Positions 12,604 to 25,400 of a DNA stretch of 64,000 nucleotides are shown in pieces (position 1 is the first letter of the stretch; every line of letters starts with the position of its first letter). The stretch lies in contig NC_068558.1 of the NCBI RefSeq assembly GCF_022201045.2, positions 46,217,001 to 46,281,000 on the forward strand, in the 5' to 3' direction. The notes beneath the pieces are model-generated. The model made no database searches. It was not told the origin of the DNA and saw only the letters and a program-made list of their open reading frames with translations. The position numbers and the translations under genes were made by a program. This DNA is from Citrus sinensis. Its lineage: Eukaryota > Streptophyta > Magnoliopsida > Sapindales > Rutaceae.

Positions 12604-14369
12604 TTTCGAACCCTAATGGGTGCAGATGAAATAATTAATGAAAAAGAAAGCGCGCGAGTAACACGAGACGGAGAGCGAGAATTCTTGTACCAGAATCTTG
12701 AATTGTGGATTAGAAAGTGTAAGAATTTGCACTTGTCTCTGTTAGCCAGCTGACGTTTCTCGGTGAATATAACGAAAGACCGTTGAAGTATTATTACCGT
12801 TCGGCTGAGTTTGGGAGCAGAATTAGATTCGACTAAATATCATAATTAGATTGAATTAGTTGAATTAAATTAAATTATATAATATTAGGTTGTGTTTGAT
12901 ATAATATTAAATTGGACAATGTTAAATTATATTTAAATATAAATTTATTTATAAATATTTAATAATAATTATTAAAATTAATTTAAAGATAATTAATAAG
13001 AACATTAAATATATAGTAAATTAGTTATTAGGTAGTTATATTATAATAAATAAATATAAATCAATAAGACTATTTAATTATTTAATTATTTTATCAATTA
13101 CTTTAGATGTATTTTATTTTATCAAAAAATTAGTAAATAATATATATAAAAAAATCAATTATTGGTATTATTAATTTTATGATTATTTTTAATATTACAT
13201 TAGTGATTATTAAATTTAGTAAAATCAATTATTGTAAGAAATTACTAAACAGTTAATTTTTTTAAGTGATAAATAAAAGGTGGTGTTATATATGAGATAT
13301 TGCAAATGAATAATTTTTGTTCTTCCTATTCTAATCTCATCTAAACCCACTTATAAATTGAGATTGTTGATCTCATGATTTGACGACTAAATTAATTTAG
13401 TCCTCCCTAATCCAATCCAAGTAAAGTTGCTAAATGTGGGATAAAAAATTTAATTCTAAAGTTAATCTAATGCCTAACATTATTATTTGGGATATACAAA
13501 TATTAGAGTCTCTCTTTCAATTCTCAAAGTTTTTATTTCATGTAACTAATAGCCGTGCAAAATTGCCAACTTCACCGCACCACTTTACTTCATTATTTTT
13601 TTATTTATTTTTATCTCATTTCAAAATTTATGTTTAGCGCAATATTAAAATTATGGTATTAATATCGTGATAAATATAAACTTTATAAATTATACATAAG
13701 ACCTATAAATAGAAGGTAAAAAAAAAAATTAATATAAGAGTGGTAAATTAGTATTTTAAAATTACAAACAAAACAAACGCTTTCAAAAATAACATTAAAC
13801 TTTAATTAGACAAAAATAGTTTATATATTTTATTTAATTAAACAAAAAATCTTATTGATGAATTGAAAACAAAAGAAATTTGTATTTGAAACAATTGGAA
13901 TAAGTTTTATTGAATTTTTTTTACCATAAATTTATATTTGTTCAAAAACATTTATATTTTTTTTTCAAGTTCTATCACAGTATTTGCTTACTATGCATTA
14001 ATTAAGCAATTTTTTTTTCTTGATGTCAATTAGGTCAAAACAAAATAAAAAGATATTCTTCTATTACTAGATATATATGATATATCAATAAATTGGATTT
14101 AATTTTCAACTTATACACACTTCATGTAGTTTTAAACTTTATTTCTTAATTATAGTTAAAGATTATTTGGGGTTGTTTTTTAGGAGGTTTAGAATGATAT
14201 AAAATCACCTTATCTTACAAATAGTTTTAAAAACATGAAAATAATAATTTAGAATAAGTTTTATTTTCAATAAAATTTCACACATAACTTCACATGTGCT
14301 AGACAAACCCAAAACTATCATTATTCAGTTTATAAATAAAAACAATAAATTTATAAGGTATTTATTATA

Positions 14370-14930
14370 ATGAATTTTGATTTTACATTTGTAATTTTTT
14401 TTCAATTACTCTTGTATTAATTTACTTATTTTGCCATCCATCTACATAATTCATGTTTTATTTTACATTTAATGTTGATTTACGAGTTTTATGTTACATC
14501 TATAAGTTTTATTTTATTTACTAATAATATACCAATTTGCCACACATTCGTTAATTAACTTATTTTACCTTTTATTTACAAGTCTTATATTTCTTTTACA
14601 TAATTTATGCTTTATTTTATTTAATGTTGATGTACAAGTTTTATATTGCATTTGTAAATTTTTTGTTTCGTTTATCAATAATACAATTTACCACTCCTTA
14701 TATTCATTTACTTATTTTACATTTAATTTACAATTCTTATGTTTTATACACATAATTTATGTTTTGTATTACACTTAATATTGGTTTAAAAGTTTTTACA
14801 TTTGTAAGATTTTGTTTTGTTTACCAATAATAAACTAATTTATCATTCCTATGTTATTTAATTGTTTTATTATCTATTTACAAGTTTTGTAATATCTTTT
14901 GTTTTATTTATATAATTCATTCTTAATTAG
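14370..14930. repeat. Degenerate tandem repeat, unit about 150-160 bp
   Basis: A phrase of the form CATTTAATGTTGATTTACGAGTTTT recurs near 14467, 14617 and 14776. It is accompanied by recurring TTTACTTATTTTACC, ATAATTCATGTTTTATTTTAC and TACCAATAATA-like blocks. This gives about 3.5 imperfect copies. The function is unknown. Confidence 0.6.
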
Positions 14931-15369
14931 GATAAAATCACAGCATCATAGACCTTTTTTTTATCATTTAGTTATAAGTTATCATAAATTTAACTAGACA
15001 AACTCTATAGATTAATGATGGATGAAAATTAATGTAATTAATTAATTATATTTTTAAGTATATGTAAAGTTAAATTAATTTTTAGTCTCTACCTCACTAA
15101 AATTCGATCATGAATAACCACACGAAAAAAAATAAAAATTATTCAACCAAATCACAAATTCGCATAGCTGCAAAGAAAACTTAGCTAGTGTATGTATGGG
15201 TATACAATTCCATAATCCAGAATATATGACGAATTTCAAAATCAACAGGAATCCCATTTGTTGTTGAATTATCCAAAAAGTCTCCTTTCCATTTAATAGC
15301 CTCAGTACAGATTGCAAGAAAAAATATTATTCAATAGCTTATATTTAAATAAAAATAATTTTAAGGATC

Positions 15370-16120
15370 TTTGACACAGACTCGAAAGTGTATCACTCCA
15401 AAATATAAGAGTGTTTAGTTATAATATAACTTGATGAGTCCGGGATCGAACCACAGGAAATTTTAAATCTAATTGTCAATTTATTAAACAAAGAAAATTA
15501 ATTGTGGGGAAAAGAAATTATTTGAAATCAATTTAAAATTTGGCTAAGGTTATGAGATCCACTCTCAGTATTTAAACTATAATTTTAATATTCTCTCGTT
15601 TATATTTTGTCTCACTTTTACCAGTTAATTATTATATTATTTAATTCTATGTGTATAAATAAATATAGAAATAAGTACCTAATGATGTGCCACACTATAT
15701 TAATGTGTCGACATTATGTCAAAATACTATACAGATCAAAAAATTATTATGACATAAAAATAACTAGAAAAGAATAAAATAAACTTTAAAACTCATTTGA
15801 TAAAATAATAAATTTAATAATTTGAAACATTGAGCTTCAATTTTTACCTCAGCTTAGTAAAATTAGTCACTTATATTAAGAGAAAACACAACACTTCCTT
15901 TAATTGATAAACTTTTGAAATATGTTATAAAGAAAAATGATATAGACGAAAACAAGAAAATAAAAGAAACAAATAAAGAAAGAAATTCTTCAACTACACC
16001 CTTGGCTAACACTCTCTCTCATAACTCAGCTCCCTAGCTTCTCGTCTCTTCTTCAACTCATTTGCCTCCTTTTTATAGGCAACAAATGCTTTAACTTAAT
16101 TTATTTATTATTTTATTATT
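15370..16120 (-). mobile_element. Possible LTR-retroelement remnant
   Basis: Read on the minus strand, a CCTATAAAAAGGAGGC promoter-like box (plus 16064-16079) is followed some 600 bases later by CCTGTGGTTCGATCCCGG (near 15430-15460). I associate that phrase with LTR regions of plant retroelements. There are no gag or pol reading frames and I found no second LTR or target duplication. The call rests on these two signatures only. Confidence 0.3.
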
Positions 16121-17267
16121 AGTATTTATATTATCATCTTTTTTAAATGTGTGATGGTCAAGTGGCCATCATGAGAAAATAAATTGTTTGGTTTTTGTTC
16201 TTTTGTTTTTATTTTTTATTTTTTATTCATTTTTCATTTTATTTATTTATTTACATCTTCTCAATAATGCTTTCAAATTGCTCCAGCAGTCATTCTTTGT
16301 TCCCGCTTTCAATTCCAATTCATTCCTGAAAAATATTTATAAGATAAAAATTAACATATTGCTAATTAATTTAACACAAAAATTTATTTGGGAGCATTCA
16401 TATAATCTATAAGTTAAGCACGCATTAATCAACACTTTAAGTGAAAAATTAATAATTTATCCTTATTACACGTACACTTTTTAGTGTTAATCAACCTCAA
16501 TAATTGAGTTTCAACTAAGTTTTAATTGTTATAATATTCATTTATTAGATTATATAATTTTAATTTCATTAGTTGTGAAATTCATTATCTAATAAATAAA
16601 TAACAAATAATAATAGTTGGGGATTCAAATTAAGACTCAATTATTTGGAATCTTCGAATCCTAATATTATTGTTAAATCAAGTACATATATTAAATATTA
16701 ATGTTAATAAAATTGTGTTACGGTATTTTAATTTAAAATTTTGACTAAAATTGTTAACACTAATGTTTAGTCAAGAAATCCAATGATGAATGAATAACAT
16801 TATGAAATGTTACTTTTGAGTTTCAATATGAATACATGAAAACAATAACTCAAAATTTATATTAAAATTTTAAACAAAAATTAAATTAAAAAACCCCCAC
16901 CATAAAATAATAGAAAAATAATTTACGCGCAATCCCCAACAATTCCTGAAGTATAAAGATGTCTTGGTTTTGATTCTGATCCATGGAATTTCTATTAAAT
17001 TTTTGTCAATCAAATATTAAATTAATCTAATTATTTTGCACATAATATATTTTAAAATTATTAAAGCTCTACAATATAAAGTTCTAATGACATATAAATT
17101 GATTATATAATTTGACGAAATTTTACTTCTCCAAGATACGAGTCCTTGGATACTCTATTTCCCTGCGGGACCTGCTCAGCTGCTCTAACTAAAATACGGG
17201 AGTTCTTCTCAAAAAAAAAAAACTAAAAACTAAAATACGGGAGTTCGGGACGAGTTCCTAGAAAAGG

Positions 17268-17273
17268 CACGTG
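17268..17273. promoter_or_regulatory. G-box (CACGTG)
   Basis: CACGTG lies about 240 bases upstream of the 5' UTR donor of the zinc-knuckle gene, in a place where a proximal promoter is expected. G-boxes bind bZIP and bHLH factors. A small duplicated motif AAAATACGGGAGTTC occurs just upstream at about 17192 and 17233. Confidence 0.35.
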
Positions 17274-18063
17274 CTCACCGGTGCACGAAAGTCGAAACGG
17301 ACTGGAGTAGTTGCTTTGGCAGAATGCAGCGATAAAAATGAGAATTTGGAAAAATATAGGGAAAAAAATGAAAATTCTTGGAGAAAGAAGGCACTAAAAT
17401 AAATAACAGAAAGAAATAATAAAACTAAACCAACCAACCGACTACCGAGAATCCACCAGCCCTAGTTTCTGTTCAGTCTCCTCTGCTCCCCGCTGCCTGT
17501 TCGGCCATCTTCAGGTATGAAATTCTTTTTTTACTTCTTCTCCGTTTGTTTACGAATCCCTACTTACTCTGATTTGAATTTTTATTTGCTGTTGGTTGGA
17601 TTTAAATTTAGTCATTGTCGAACATGTAAGCTAACGACTTCATTTTTTGAAATTAGTCTCACTTTTGAGTTTGATGGCATAATTATGATATTTCGCCCCA
17701 AAGTTCTTCGCTTTTACTGTCAGTTTTCTTTTGCAGTTACGCAGACAAACTTAGATTAACCGGATATGTTTTTTACTCGTCAACCTGCAAGTCAAGAGTT
17801 CGTCAATTTGCATTTATTTATTTATTTAATTTTTAAAAAAAATTATTGACTAAGGACAAATTTTCTGCGGAGGTCTGCATTTAAAACCGTTTCTAGGAGC
17901 AAGTTTAGCTCGATGTTTTAAGGATTTACACAAAATTTTAACCATGATTTCATATGCCTTTTGGTTGAACTTTGTTTGTACTTTTGTTTCCTTCTTCAAT
18001 TTCACTCATTGTAGTGATTTATGTTGGTACTGCAGGTCTAATTTATAGTTAACTTTCTTTCAC

Positions 18064-21000
18064 ATGGCAAAAAGACCAGATCCAGATGACGATGATGATT
18101 TTAGCGAACTCTACAAGGAATACACGGGCCCACCAGGAAGCATGGTTGCCACGTCGCAAGAAAAGGCAAAAGCAAACAAGCGTTCATTAGCAGGTTCTGA
18201 CGAGGAAGAGGAACCGCGCGACCCCAATGCTGTCCCGACCGATTTCACTAGCAGAGAAGCTAAGGTTTGGGAGGCAAAATCAAAAGCTACTGAAAGGAAT
18301 TGGAAGAAGAGGAAAGAAGAAGAAATGATTTGCAAAATATGTGGAGAATCAGGTCACTTTACTCAGGTATTGTTCCTTTTTTTTCCTGCAAATATAGTGT
18401 TATATGTTAGAAAATGTTATGAATTGCCTTCACACGAAGCTATGAGCGTAGATACATTCATGTATGAGTAATTGATTCAGTAACTAGTCAATGGTTATCG
18501 TTTTGCTGCATGATACGCTACCGTAATTTCTAGGCTCTTACGATTTGCACAATACTAGGTCTACAGGCCTATTGACCTGAGTTTAGAATTTGAGATTGGT
18601 GCCTGACCAGCTGTTTAATTACTTCATTTTAATGAGCCTGTTTTGATATAAGGATGCCATTGAGGTCCTGCGTGTATTAGTTTCTTTCTGTACTAATCTG
18701 ATTTAAGACTTATTTGATTTTAATCTAATAATCATTTGTGGACATTGATAAGATCCTTCCATACGGCCCCTCTCCTCTCCACTGCATCACAATCTCAATA
18801 TCAAACCCCATATATCAAATAACGACAGTGGCACACATGTGCAAACCAACATTTGCAGTCTCAAGGAGGTTGGTGAGGGGTCAGAGGGAAGAGGTTTTCA
18901 TTCTTTTAACCACGATATTTTTCTAAGATATTATTTTATTTATTTATTTATTTATTTTTAATGGGATTATGCATTCCTTGCTACCTGGTACTTATATAGG
19001 GGTGCCCCTCGACTCTCGGAGCAAATCGCAAGTCTCAAGATTTTTTTGAAAGGGTAGCTGCACGAGATAAGCATGTGAGAGCACTTTTTACAGAGAAAGT
19101 GATACAGAGAATTGAAAAGGATATCAGTTGCAAAATCAAAATGGATGAGAAATTTATTATAGTCAGTGGAAAGGATAGGTTAATTCTGTCAAAAGGTGTG
19201 GATGCAGTGCACAAAATTATTAAGGAGGAGGGTGATCAGAGGGGTACATCTAGTTCTCACAAGAGTAAATCTAGGTCGCCAGAGCAAAGTCCTGTTGGTA
19301 CACAGTTACGACGCTCTGAATCCCAAAGGTCTCATCCGGTTTCACATAATGCATCACATTTTCACCAGCGTATTTGTAGGCAGGATAAGGTAGTGGAAGA
19401 CCGTGTCCGTGAAGATGTCCAGAAATTTTCAAGGGGTTCTCCACAAGGTAGGGACAGCATAGGATATCTTTACGGCATCCATAGAAAGCCGGTAATTCCA
19501 TGCTCGTAGCTTGTTAGGTCCCTAGCGTGATTTATGTGACTTCTAAATATTGTTTACCTAATGTAAATTCTTAATGATTCTGCTTGTTGCTTATCATTTG
19601 TTTGCAGCAAGAGGTAAGTTCTTATGTTCAAGCATTATGTGTACGAATCTGAAGTTACTTACGTGAGTGGGTCTGAATTGATCGGAATGTCCCCAAAACG
19701 AAATTATTTACTGAAAGCATATCTGGATTGCTACGGATGGTTCACTATGTGAATATAAGATAGTATGTCTAGTTAAAGATACCAACTATGTTAGCATCTC
19801 GAATCAAGTGCTTAACGTACTCTTCATTTCATGAAGCTTATGGTAGTGATGGAGCTAGAGGTCGTTCAAGCCATTCTAAATCTCCTGGCCGTCCCCCTTA
19901 TGCTAGCAATTTGCATAATTCGTATGATGGTCATAATCAGAGCATGGGTGGTTACAGAAATGATGGATGGGATATTGAGAGACGGGGATCAGATATGCAA
20001 TCAGGCCATCAGTTTGAATACCCTGCATTTCCTAAGACATTGGATGAGTTAGAATTGGATTATACGAGGGAAGCTATGGAACTTGGAAGGATTCGTGATA
20101 AGGAAGAAGATGAAGAGAACTACAAGCATCGTGAGGTATGTGTTTTTGTTGCAGTGCATGCTTCTTCTGGTTACTGTCTTGAACAATTTTGCACTTTTTT
20201 TTTTATTATTATTATATGTATTCTGGAGTTGTTGGATAATTTTGCGCTAAAATTCATTCATGGTTAAAGGATTCCATTTGACAAAGCCAAGCAAATTTCT
20301 AGTTATATGTGTTTATTTTATTTAATTTTTCTCTTCGGGTTAAGTTATAGCCCATTTAGGTACCATTCAAAGAATGGACTCTCAGTAGGTAGTGAGTTAC
20401 ATCTTGAATATTTTTGTTTTCTAACCTACAAGTATTAGTTGATGTTGGTCATCCAACTCTGTCCACACTCCCATTCCACTTGATTGTTTATTTGTACATT
20501 TTTCTTATATCTTTCAGAGTTGAATCCAAGTTAGACGTAGCCAACAATCTGATTTATCGAGAATGAATGATTGTAATTAAATATTGTATTTCTCATCCAA
20601 AGAAACATTCTTTATTACTAAGAACTGAAGGTTATTTGGTCTTCTGCATTTATGAAATAAAAACCATAATCCCTCTGGCTGTTTACTATGCTGTTTAGGA
20701 ATTCAAATATCTTACTTTTGCTGTTTTGGGTTTCAGACTATCAGGGAGATGAGAGAGAGTTACATGAAGAAACTGACTCAGGTAAGGGCCATGCATGCAA
20801 AACAGTGGGAGGAGTTTCTTCAACTTGATGGCCAAAGGCATCAGCATCAAGCTCGAGAGCAAATGTCTGCCTCAGGTTTTGGTGGTTACAAACAGCATAA
20901 CTATTCCAGCTACGATGGTTCTTCAACAAATTCTGAATATGCTGGAACTAGTTATCCTATGGATTCAAGAGGCAGGTACCCAAACCCCATGGAAACTTAT

Positions 21001-21081
21001 CCTTCGAGGGCTCATGACACCCACGGTGGGTTTCAGCGTCAGAGACGTGAGGAATTTGGGAAGGCTTACAATCGATACTAA
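18064..21081 (+). CDS. CCHC zinc-knuckle protein with KH-like region
   Basis: Probable nuclear RNA-associated protein of unassigned function. Coding exons 18064-18366, 19000-19447, a candidate 6-nt exon 19608-19613, 19837-20135 and 20737-21081 give 466 residues (464 without the microexon). A 5' UTR intron runs from 17515 to 18035. The N-terminus is acidic (PDPDDDDDFSELYKEYTGPP). A zinc knuckle C90-X2-C93-X4-H98-X4-C103 is split by the first coding intron. It is followed by a KH-like stretch (about residues 120-175, ...RIEKDISCKIKMDEKFIIVSGKDR) that I recognise only by its pattern. Then come Ser/Arg-rich and low-complexity segments (KSKSRSPEQSP, GRSSHSKSPGRPP), a Glu/Arg-rich helical region (DELELDYTREAMELGRIRDKEEDEE) and a Gly/Tyr/Ser-rich tail. 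SR-like and RNA-knuckle content suggests a splicing-associated role; that is inference. The family is plant-conserved as far as I recall. Confidence 0.85.
19608..19613 (+). other. Candidate 6-nt microexon (CAAGAG)
   Basis: Six bases are enclosed by a good acceptor (pyrimidine-rich tract ending TTTGCAG) and a perfect donor (GTAAGTT). Inserting it between the flanking exons (phase 1 on both sides) keeps the frame and adds two residues, changing Gln-Ala-Tyr to Gln-Ala-Arg-Ala-Tyr. Skipping it also keeps the frame, so the sequence alone cannot show that it is used. Confidence 0.5.
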
Positions 21082-21831
21082 ATTGGCATACAGGAGTTGA
21101 GGTGGTGAGTTGTATCATCCTTCAATCGAGTAGAAGAAAATTTTAGTCAATGCCATCTATGTGTCGTATTCGCCACTCATTCTTGACTGCCCATCATCTT
21201 ATCTTCAATCGTGGTTCGGGTAGGAGTAATGCACAGGGAGCCTCATATCTACGCAAGTAACTGAAGTATATTGTTGAGAAGGGAACAGTGACACATTGAC
21301 TATGCTGTAGCGGTTTGTTCCCACCGACTTTGGTGGTTCAGAATTGTTCAGAACTTTTGTTGTAAGGATTTTAGATACTGCTTTGGCTAGGGTTAGTAGC
21401 ATTAAGAAATTATCAACTCCCAATAGAGATGATAATTTGCTTGTACTCAACGATTTCATCTGGTTCAAGTAGAAGTTCTTTTTCCTTCTTGAAAAATTTG
21501 TGAGCTCATTCCGTCTGTTTCCTTATTCCATGCGCCAACTGTGGAGCATTAGGGAATAATTCGGTTTGTATTAACTGAAGCTTTGTCAACGAAAGACCAT
21601 TGGAAACATGGTTACAAAATAATGGTAAAAACATTATACAAATATTCCATGCTGTTGAAATCCCCAATGGAAATGTTTCGTCTTCATACATGATTGTTTT
21701 AGAATTGTTAATTGAACCAAAAGCTTTTCAGTTTTCTTAGATTAATAAATGTAACCTTTCGGCCCTCGAATTCTTCAAAATATAAATGATTGATGAGTCA
21801 AAACAGGGATCCCTAAAAACAAGTTTCGAAA
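21082..21831. other. 3' UTR and short intergenic spacer
   Basis: The first few hundred bases after the TAA are presumably the 3' UTR of the zinc-knuckle gene. A short promoter for the next gene follows, with AT-rich TATAAATGATTG at about 21780. I see no other feature. Confidence 0.5.
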
Positions 21832-22428
21832 ATGGCCTACGCACAGTCGATTTCTTTCTGTGGCAAAATCATAGAAACAACAGTCACATCCACAACTTCT
21901 GTAGTAGAAAATTGGTTGCTCAAAATTCGATCATTGCACAGCGCACAAATACTCATTGTAGGATTGAATTGTAAGTGGAAGCCGCATCCTATACCATCAC
22001 TCAGCGGCAAAATTGCCACCTTGCAACTCTGCGTTGATACCAAGTGTCTCATTCTACAACTACTTTATATGGACTGCATTCCCTTGTCTATTAAGAACTT
22101 TCTGAGCGATCCTAACGTCGTTTTTGTGGGAATTGAGGTTGAAGAGATTATGTCGAAGCTTAAAAACGAGTATGGACTCTGCATTAAGAAGAAGATCGAC
22201 GTTCGCACTCTAGCAAAATTGCATTTTCCGATTAGTTGCCTTGGAAAACCCGGCTTAAAGGTCCTTGCTTATCAGTTGCTGCGGCTGCGTCCGTGGAAAC
22301 CAAAGAAGGTTTGCATGAATAATTTGGAATCTGGGTTTCTTGATACAGAGCTTATTAAATTTGCATGTATTGATGCGTATGTTTCTTGTGCAATTGGCAC
22401 AAAGCTGCTTCTCGAAGAGACACAATGA
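21832..22428 (+). CDS. DEDDy 3'-5' exonuclease-fold protein, catalytically dead (WEX-like)
   Basis: A single uninterrupted exon encodes 198 residues with the fold of the Werner-syndrome-like exonuclease domain family of plants (RNase H-like). Fold landmarks are present: ILIVGLNCKWKP (41-51), ATLQLCVDTKCLILQL (62-77), FLSDPNVVFVGIEVEEIMSKL (90-110), GLKVLAYQLL and FACIDAYVSCAIG (177-189). The catalytic residues are mostly gone. In motif I the usual D-x-E is N46 and K48. In motif II the usual Asp is I106. In motif III the Tyr of Y-x3-D is F177, and only D181 remains. It is therefore predicted to bind or scaffold rather than cleave nucleic acid. The frame is intact with a good start context (GAAAATGG), which argues against a freshly dead copy. 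It starts about 750 bases after the zinc-knuckle gene on the same strand. The substrate is unknown. Confidence 0.85.
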   Translation: MAYAQSISFCGKIIETTVTSTTSVVENWLLKIRSLHSAQILIVGLNCKWKPHPIPSLSGKIATLQLCVDTKCLILQLLYMDCIPLSIKNFLSDPNVVFVGIEVEEIMSKLKNEYGLCIKKKIDVRTLAKLHFPISCLGKPGLKVLAYQLLRLRPWKPKKVCMNNLESGFLDTELIKFACIDAYVSCAIGTKLLLEETQ

Positions 22429-25400
22429 ACTTATCACTGTCCCATTGCTATATATATTTACTGTCCAGAAATTTTGTAACAAGTAAACAGTAGCAAATTG
22501 TGCCTTTATAATTTGTTGTCATTTCTAGTCACCTTCTATGCATGGATACAACGCAAATTGTTTGAATTCAAGATTTGCGGTACGAAGCTACAAAGGGAGC
22601 TTATTAAGTTATCATCTTATTACATTTCTAATAAACTTGTTCTGCCATAAGATTCTTGGGGGGCTCTACTTGTTTTTGTGGTATCCAAATTGTCTCAAGT
22701 GCTTGAATTGTAACAAGTAAGAACTTGTTATGGCCATATGGTACTTTAATTATGTTCTCATAATTTCTTTCTATTAACAATTCCATCAGTTTGTTTCTGT
22801 TGCAATCTAGTGAGCTTTCAGGTATAGTTAGATAGGGCGTATTATTATTATAATTACTTCAATAATTTATTATGTATACCATAATGTATGTATATAATAA
22901 GAAAATAAAAATGCGGTTACTAGCTTGCAAAATGTAATACATGTACTCCTACATTTGAACCCCCGTCGTTGCCTTGGATTCTCTTTGTTCTATTTATGCT
23001 CTCAATTCTTTGGCAGCTACATGCTGTCCGAAGTCTTAATAAACTTTTTATCTCTTTACCCTCACCGATTTGAGTATCCATTTTCAACTGATTCCAAATT
23101 CCAAAGTCTGCTAATCCTAACATTTTCAAGAACAACAAGCACCGGTACCGCAATTCACTCCAAATTACGTATTTTCAAATAGTTAAGGTGTGATAGTATA
23201 AATCTTTACCTTATTCAATCCTAGGAAACTGTAAAGCAATCTCTCTTTGTTTGATTGATCAATGTGTGATATTCCAAATCCTTGTTACTAATGGAATCAA
23301 AGTGATCTCTGCATTGATCAGAAGATCCTTTTAGTTTGACTAGAATCCGTTACTTGAACAAGCGAATACTAATATAATAGAAAGGACTATCTTTTTTTGT
23401 GTACTTGTGTATATTTTCTCCAGTTTCATTGCTACGGCAGACTTTACACAATTGATTGGGTCATAGACCCTTTAACACAATATAAGTTGTTGAAAGGTTC
23501 TGTTTTTACTTGGTTTTGACCTCTATTTTAATATATTAAAAAAAGATAAATTACATACGCACAACTTTTATTTTGTCACATGTATATTTAACCACTATAA
23601 AATTTTAAGATATCTTTTACACCACTTTTGTTTTTTAACTTATATCAATAGACCAATTTGATACTAAAAATAATTATTTTACCCCTAAATGAATTAAAAG
23701 ATTATTTCGTTCTATAAAATTTTGAAAAACAAAAAATTATAATTACATAAATACCCATAAATTTAATAAAATAAATAAGTCTCAAAATCTAAGATGATCA
23801 TTTTTAAATGAAATTATAATTATAGAAAATTAACATCTTGTAATTGTAATTTTTTGTAATTATATATTTTTTTTGTAATTAAATTAAGTATAGGAAAGCT
23901 TACAAAATTAACATGAAGAGAAAAACTCCCTATAATTATTGCAAACTTCCCTATAATTAATATTAAGAAACTTCCCTATACAAATTAAATGCAATTATAA
24001 TTATAAAAAAATTAACATGATAATTTTTAAATAAAATTGTAACTATAAAAATTATCATATTGGATCTAGATTTACTTATTTTATTAAATTTAGGAGTATT
24101 ATTGTAATTATAATTTTTTATTTTTAAAAATTTTATAGAATAAAATGATCTTTTAATTCATTTATGAGTAAATTAATCATTTTTTAGTGTCAAAGTAATT
24201 TATTGATATAAGCTTATAAATAAAAACAGTACAAAGAATATATTAAAATTTTGTGAAGATTAAATATACTTACGATAAAAGAAAAATGGATGAGATGTAA
24301 CGTATTATCCACAAATGAGAAAAATACCGAATAACGTAAATATTGTTTACGTAAGAAATCAATATAATAATATTAAATTAAATACCGAATAAGCCTGCAA
24401 CTCTACTAATTATTTAAATATAAATTTGGTACTTAATGGGCTTTTGTATGGTACTGTGTGATCGGAAAATACTATATTAAGGGGCGGGCATCTCTCTCCG
24501 CCTAGACGGAGAAAAGCCAGCTGGCCATTTTGGGCTAAACTCTATTTTCTTTTCTTTTTAAATAATTATTTTTGTGCTATTGTTTGTTCCTCCTGAAAAG
24601 AAATAAATATCATTTATCGTGCTTTTAATTTAGAAATTTGACCCAAATTTGAAAACTTGTCAGATAGTAAAGCATATGGAGCCCTTGACACGTAACTCTA
24701 ACAACCGGCTAGTACCGGTAGCCGTCCCAGGAAGAGCTGACACGTTCAACAGCTAAAATCTAAAATAATATTTCCAGGTTCCAACGAACATCGGCGACGC
24801 TGAAAAAAAAAAAAAATCTATAATATTACCGTTCGTTTTCCATTTTTATTTATTTACTATATATAATTTATTGGAAAAACAATCAATTCAGGTGTCTAGC
24901 TTGAATTTGAGGATAAATATCTTCATTTAATCAGATGCCAAACATAAACATATGATCTCGCACTCACCGTCGTCGCTATCCATCGATTTTACGGGCTTCT
25001 TTGCTTCACCCAAAGGCACGTTCAATTTCCTTGTTTTAAAATACTGCTTTTTTTTTTTTTTTTCATAGCAGCATTATTGATTCTGACTTCTATCTTGTCA
25101 CCCGTTAACTTAGGAAAAGAAAGTTCAAGGAATGTTTTAAATTAATATCATTTTTTTTTTAATTTTTTTGTTTCTGGTTTTTTTTGTTTGTTTGTTTGTT
25201 TGTTTGTTTTCCGGTTGTTTCGTATTTGGTGATTTCTTTGTATAGGAAAATTGCTGTTGTGTGTGTGTTAAAGGAACAGAGATACAGCATTTCTCATTTG
25301 GTGTTATTTTGTGCTGCAATTTATCGAAGTGCAGGATTTGGTTCATTGCTTGAAGTTTGGAGGTCGGTGTGAACAAAGGTTCAAACTGTTTTGGGTGTTT

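Larger units (their letters stand above)
12604..17514. other. AT-rich intergenic region between divergent genes
   Basis: This region holds the FCA-like 5' leader and promoter at its left end and the promoter and leader of the zinc-knuckle gene at its right end. Between them lie about 4 kb of very AT-rich DNA with degenerate tandem repeats (about 14370-14930) and a retroelement-like remnant (about 15370-16120). The minus-strand leader carries a TTAGGGTT telo-box-like motif just upstream of the FCA-like ATG. I see no further gene. Confidence 0.6.

Noticed and set aside
12613..12720. Possible non-AUG upstream start for the FCA-like protein, as known for FCA
   Set aside because: An in-frame TAG at 12613-12615 closes the frame directly upstream of the ATG, and the protein belongs to the FCA-related paralogue class.
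15410..15460. Resemblance of TTGATGAGTCCGGGATCGAAC to a hammerhead ribozyme core
   Set aside because: Stem II does not pair and the first base of the CUGAUGA core differs; the phrase is better explained by the retroelement-like motif on the other strand.
22925..23182. 85-codon plus-strand frame and its reverse-strand partner
   Set aside because: No domain, no splice context and AT-rich surroundings; likely chance.
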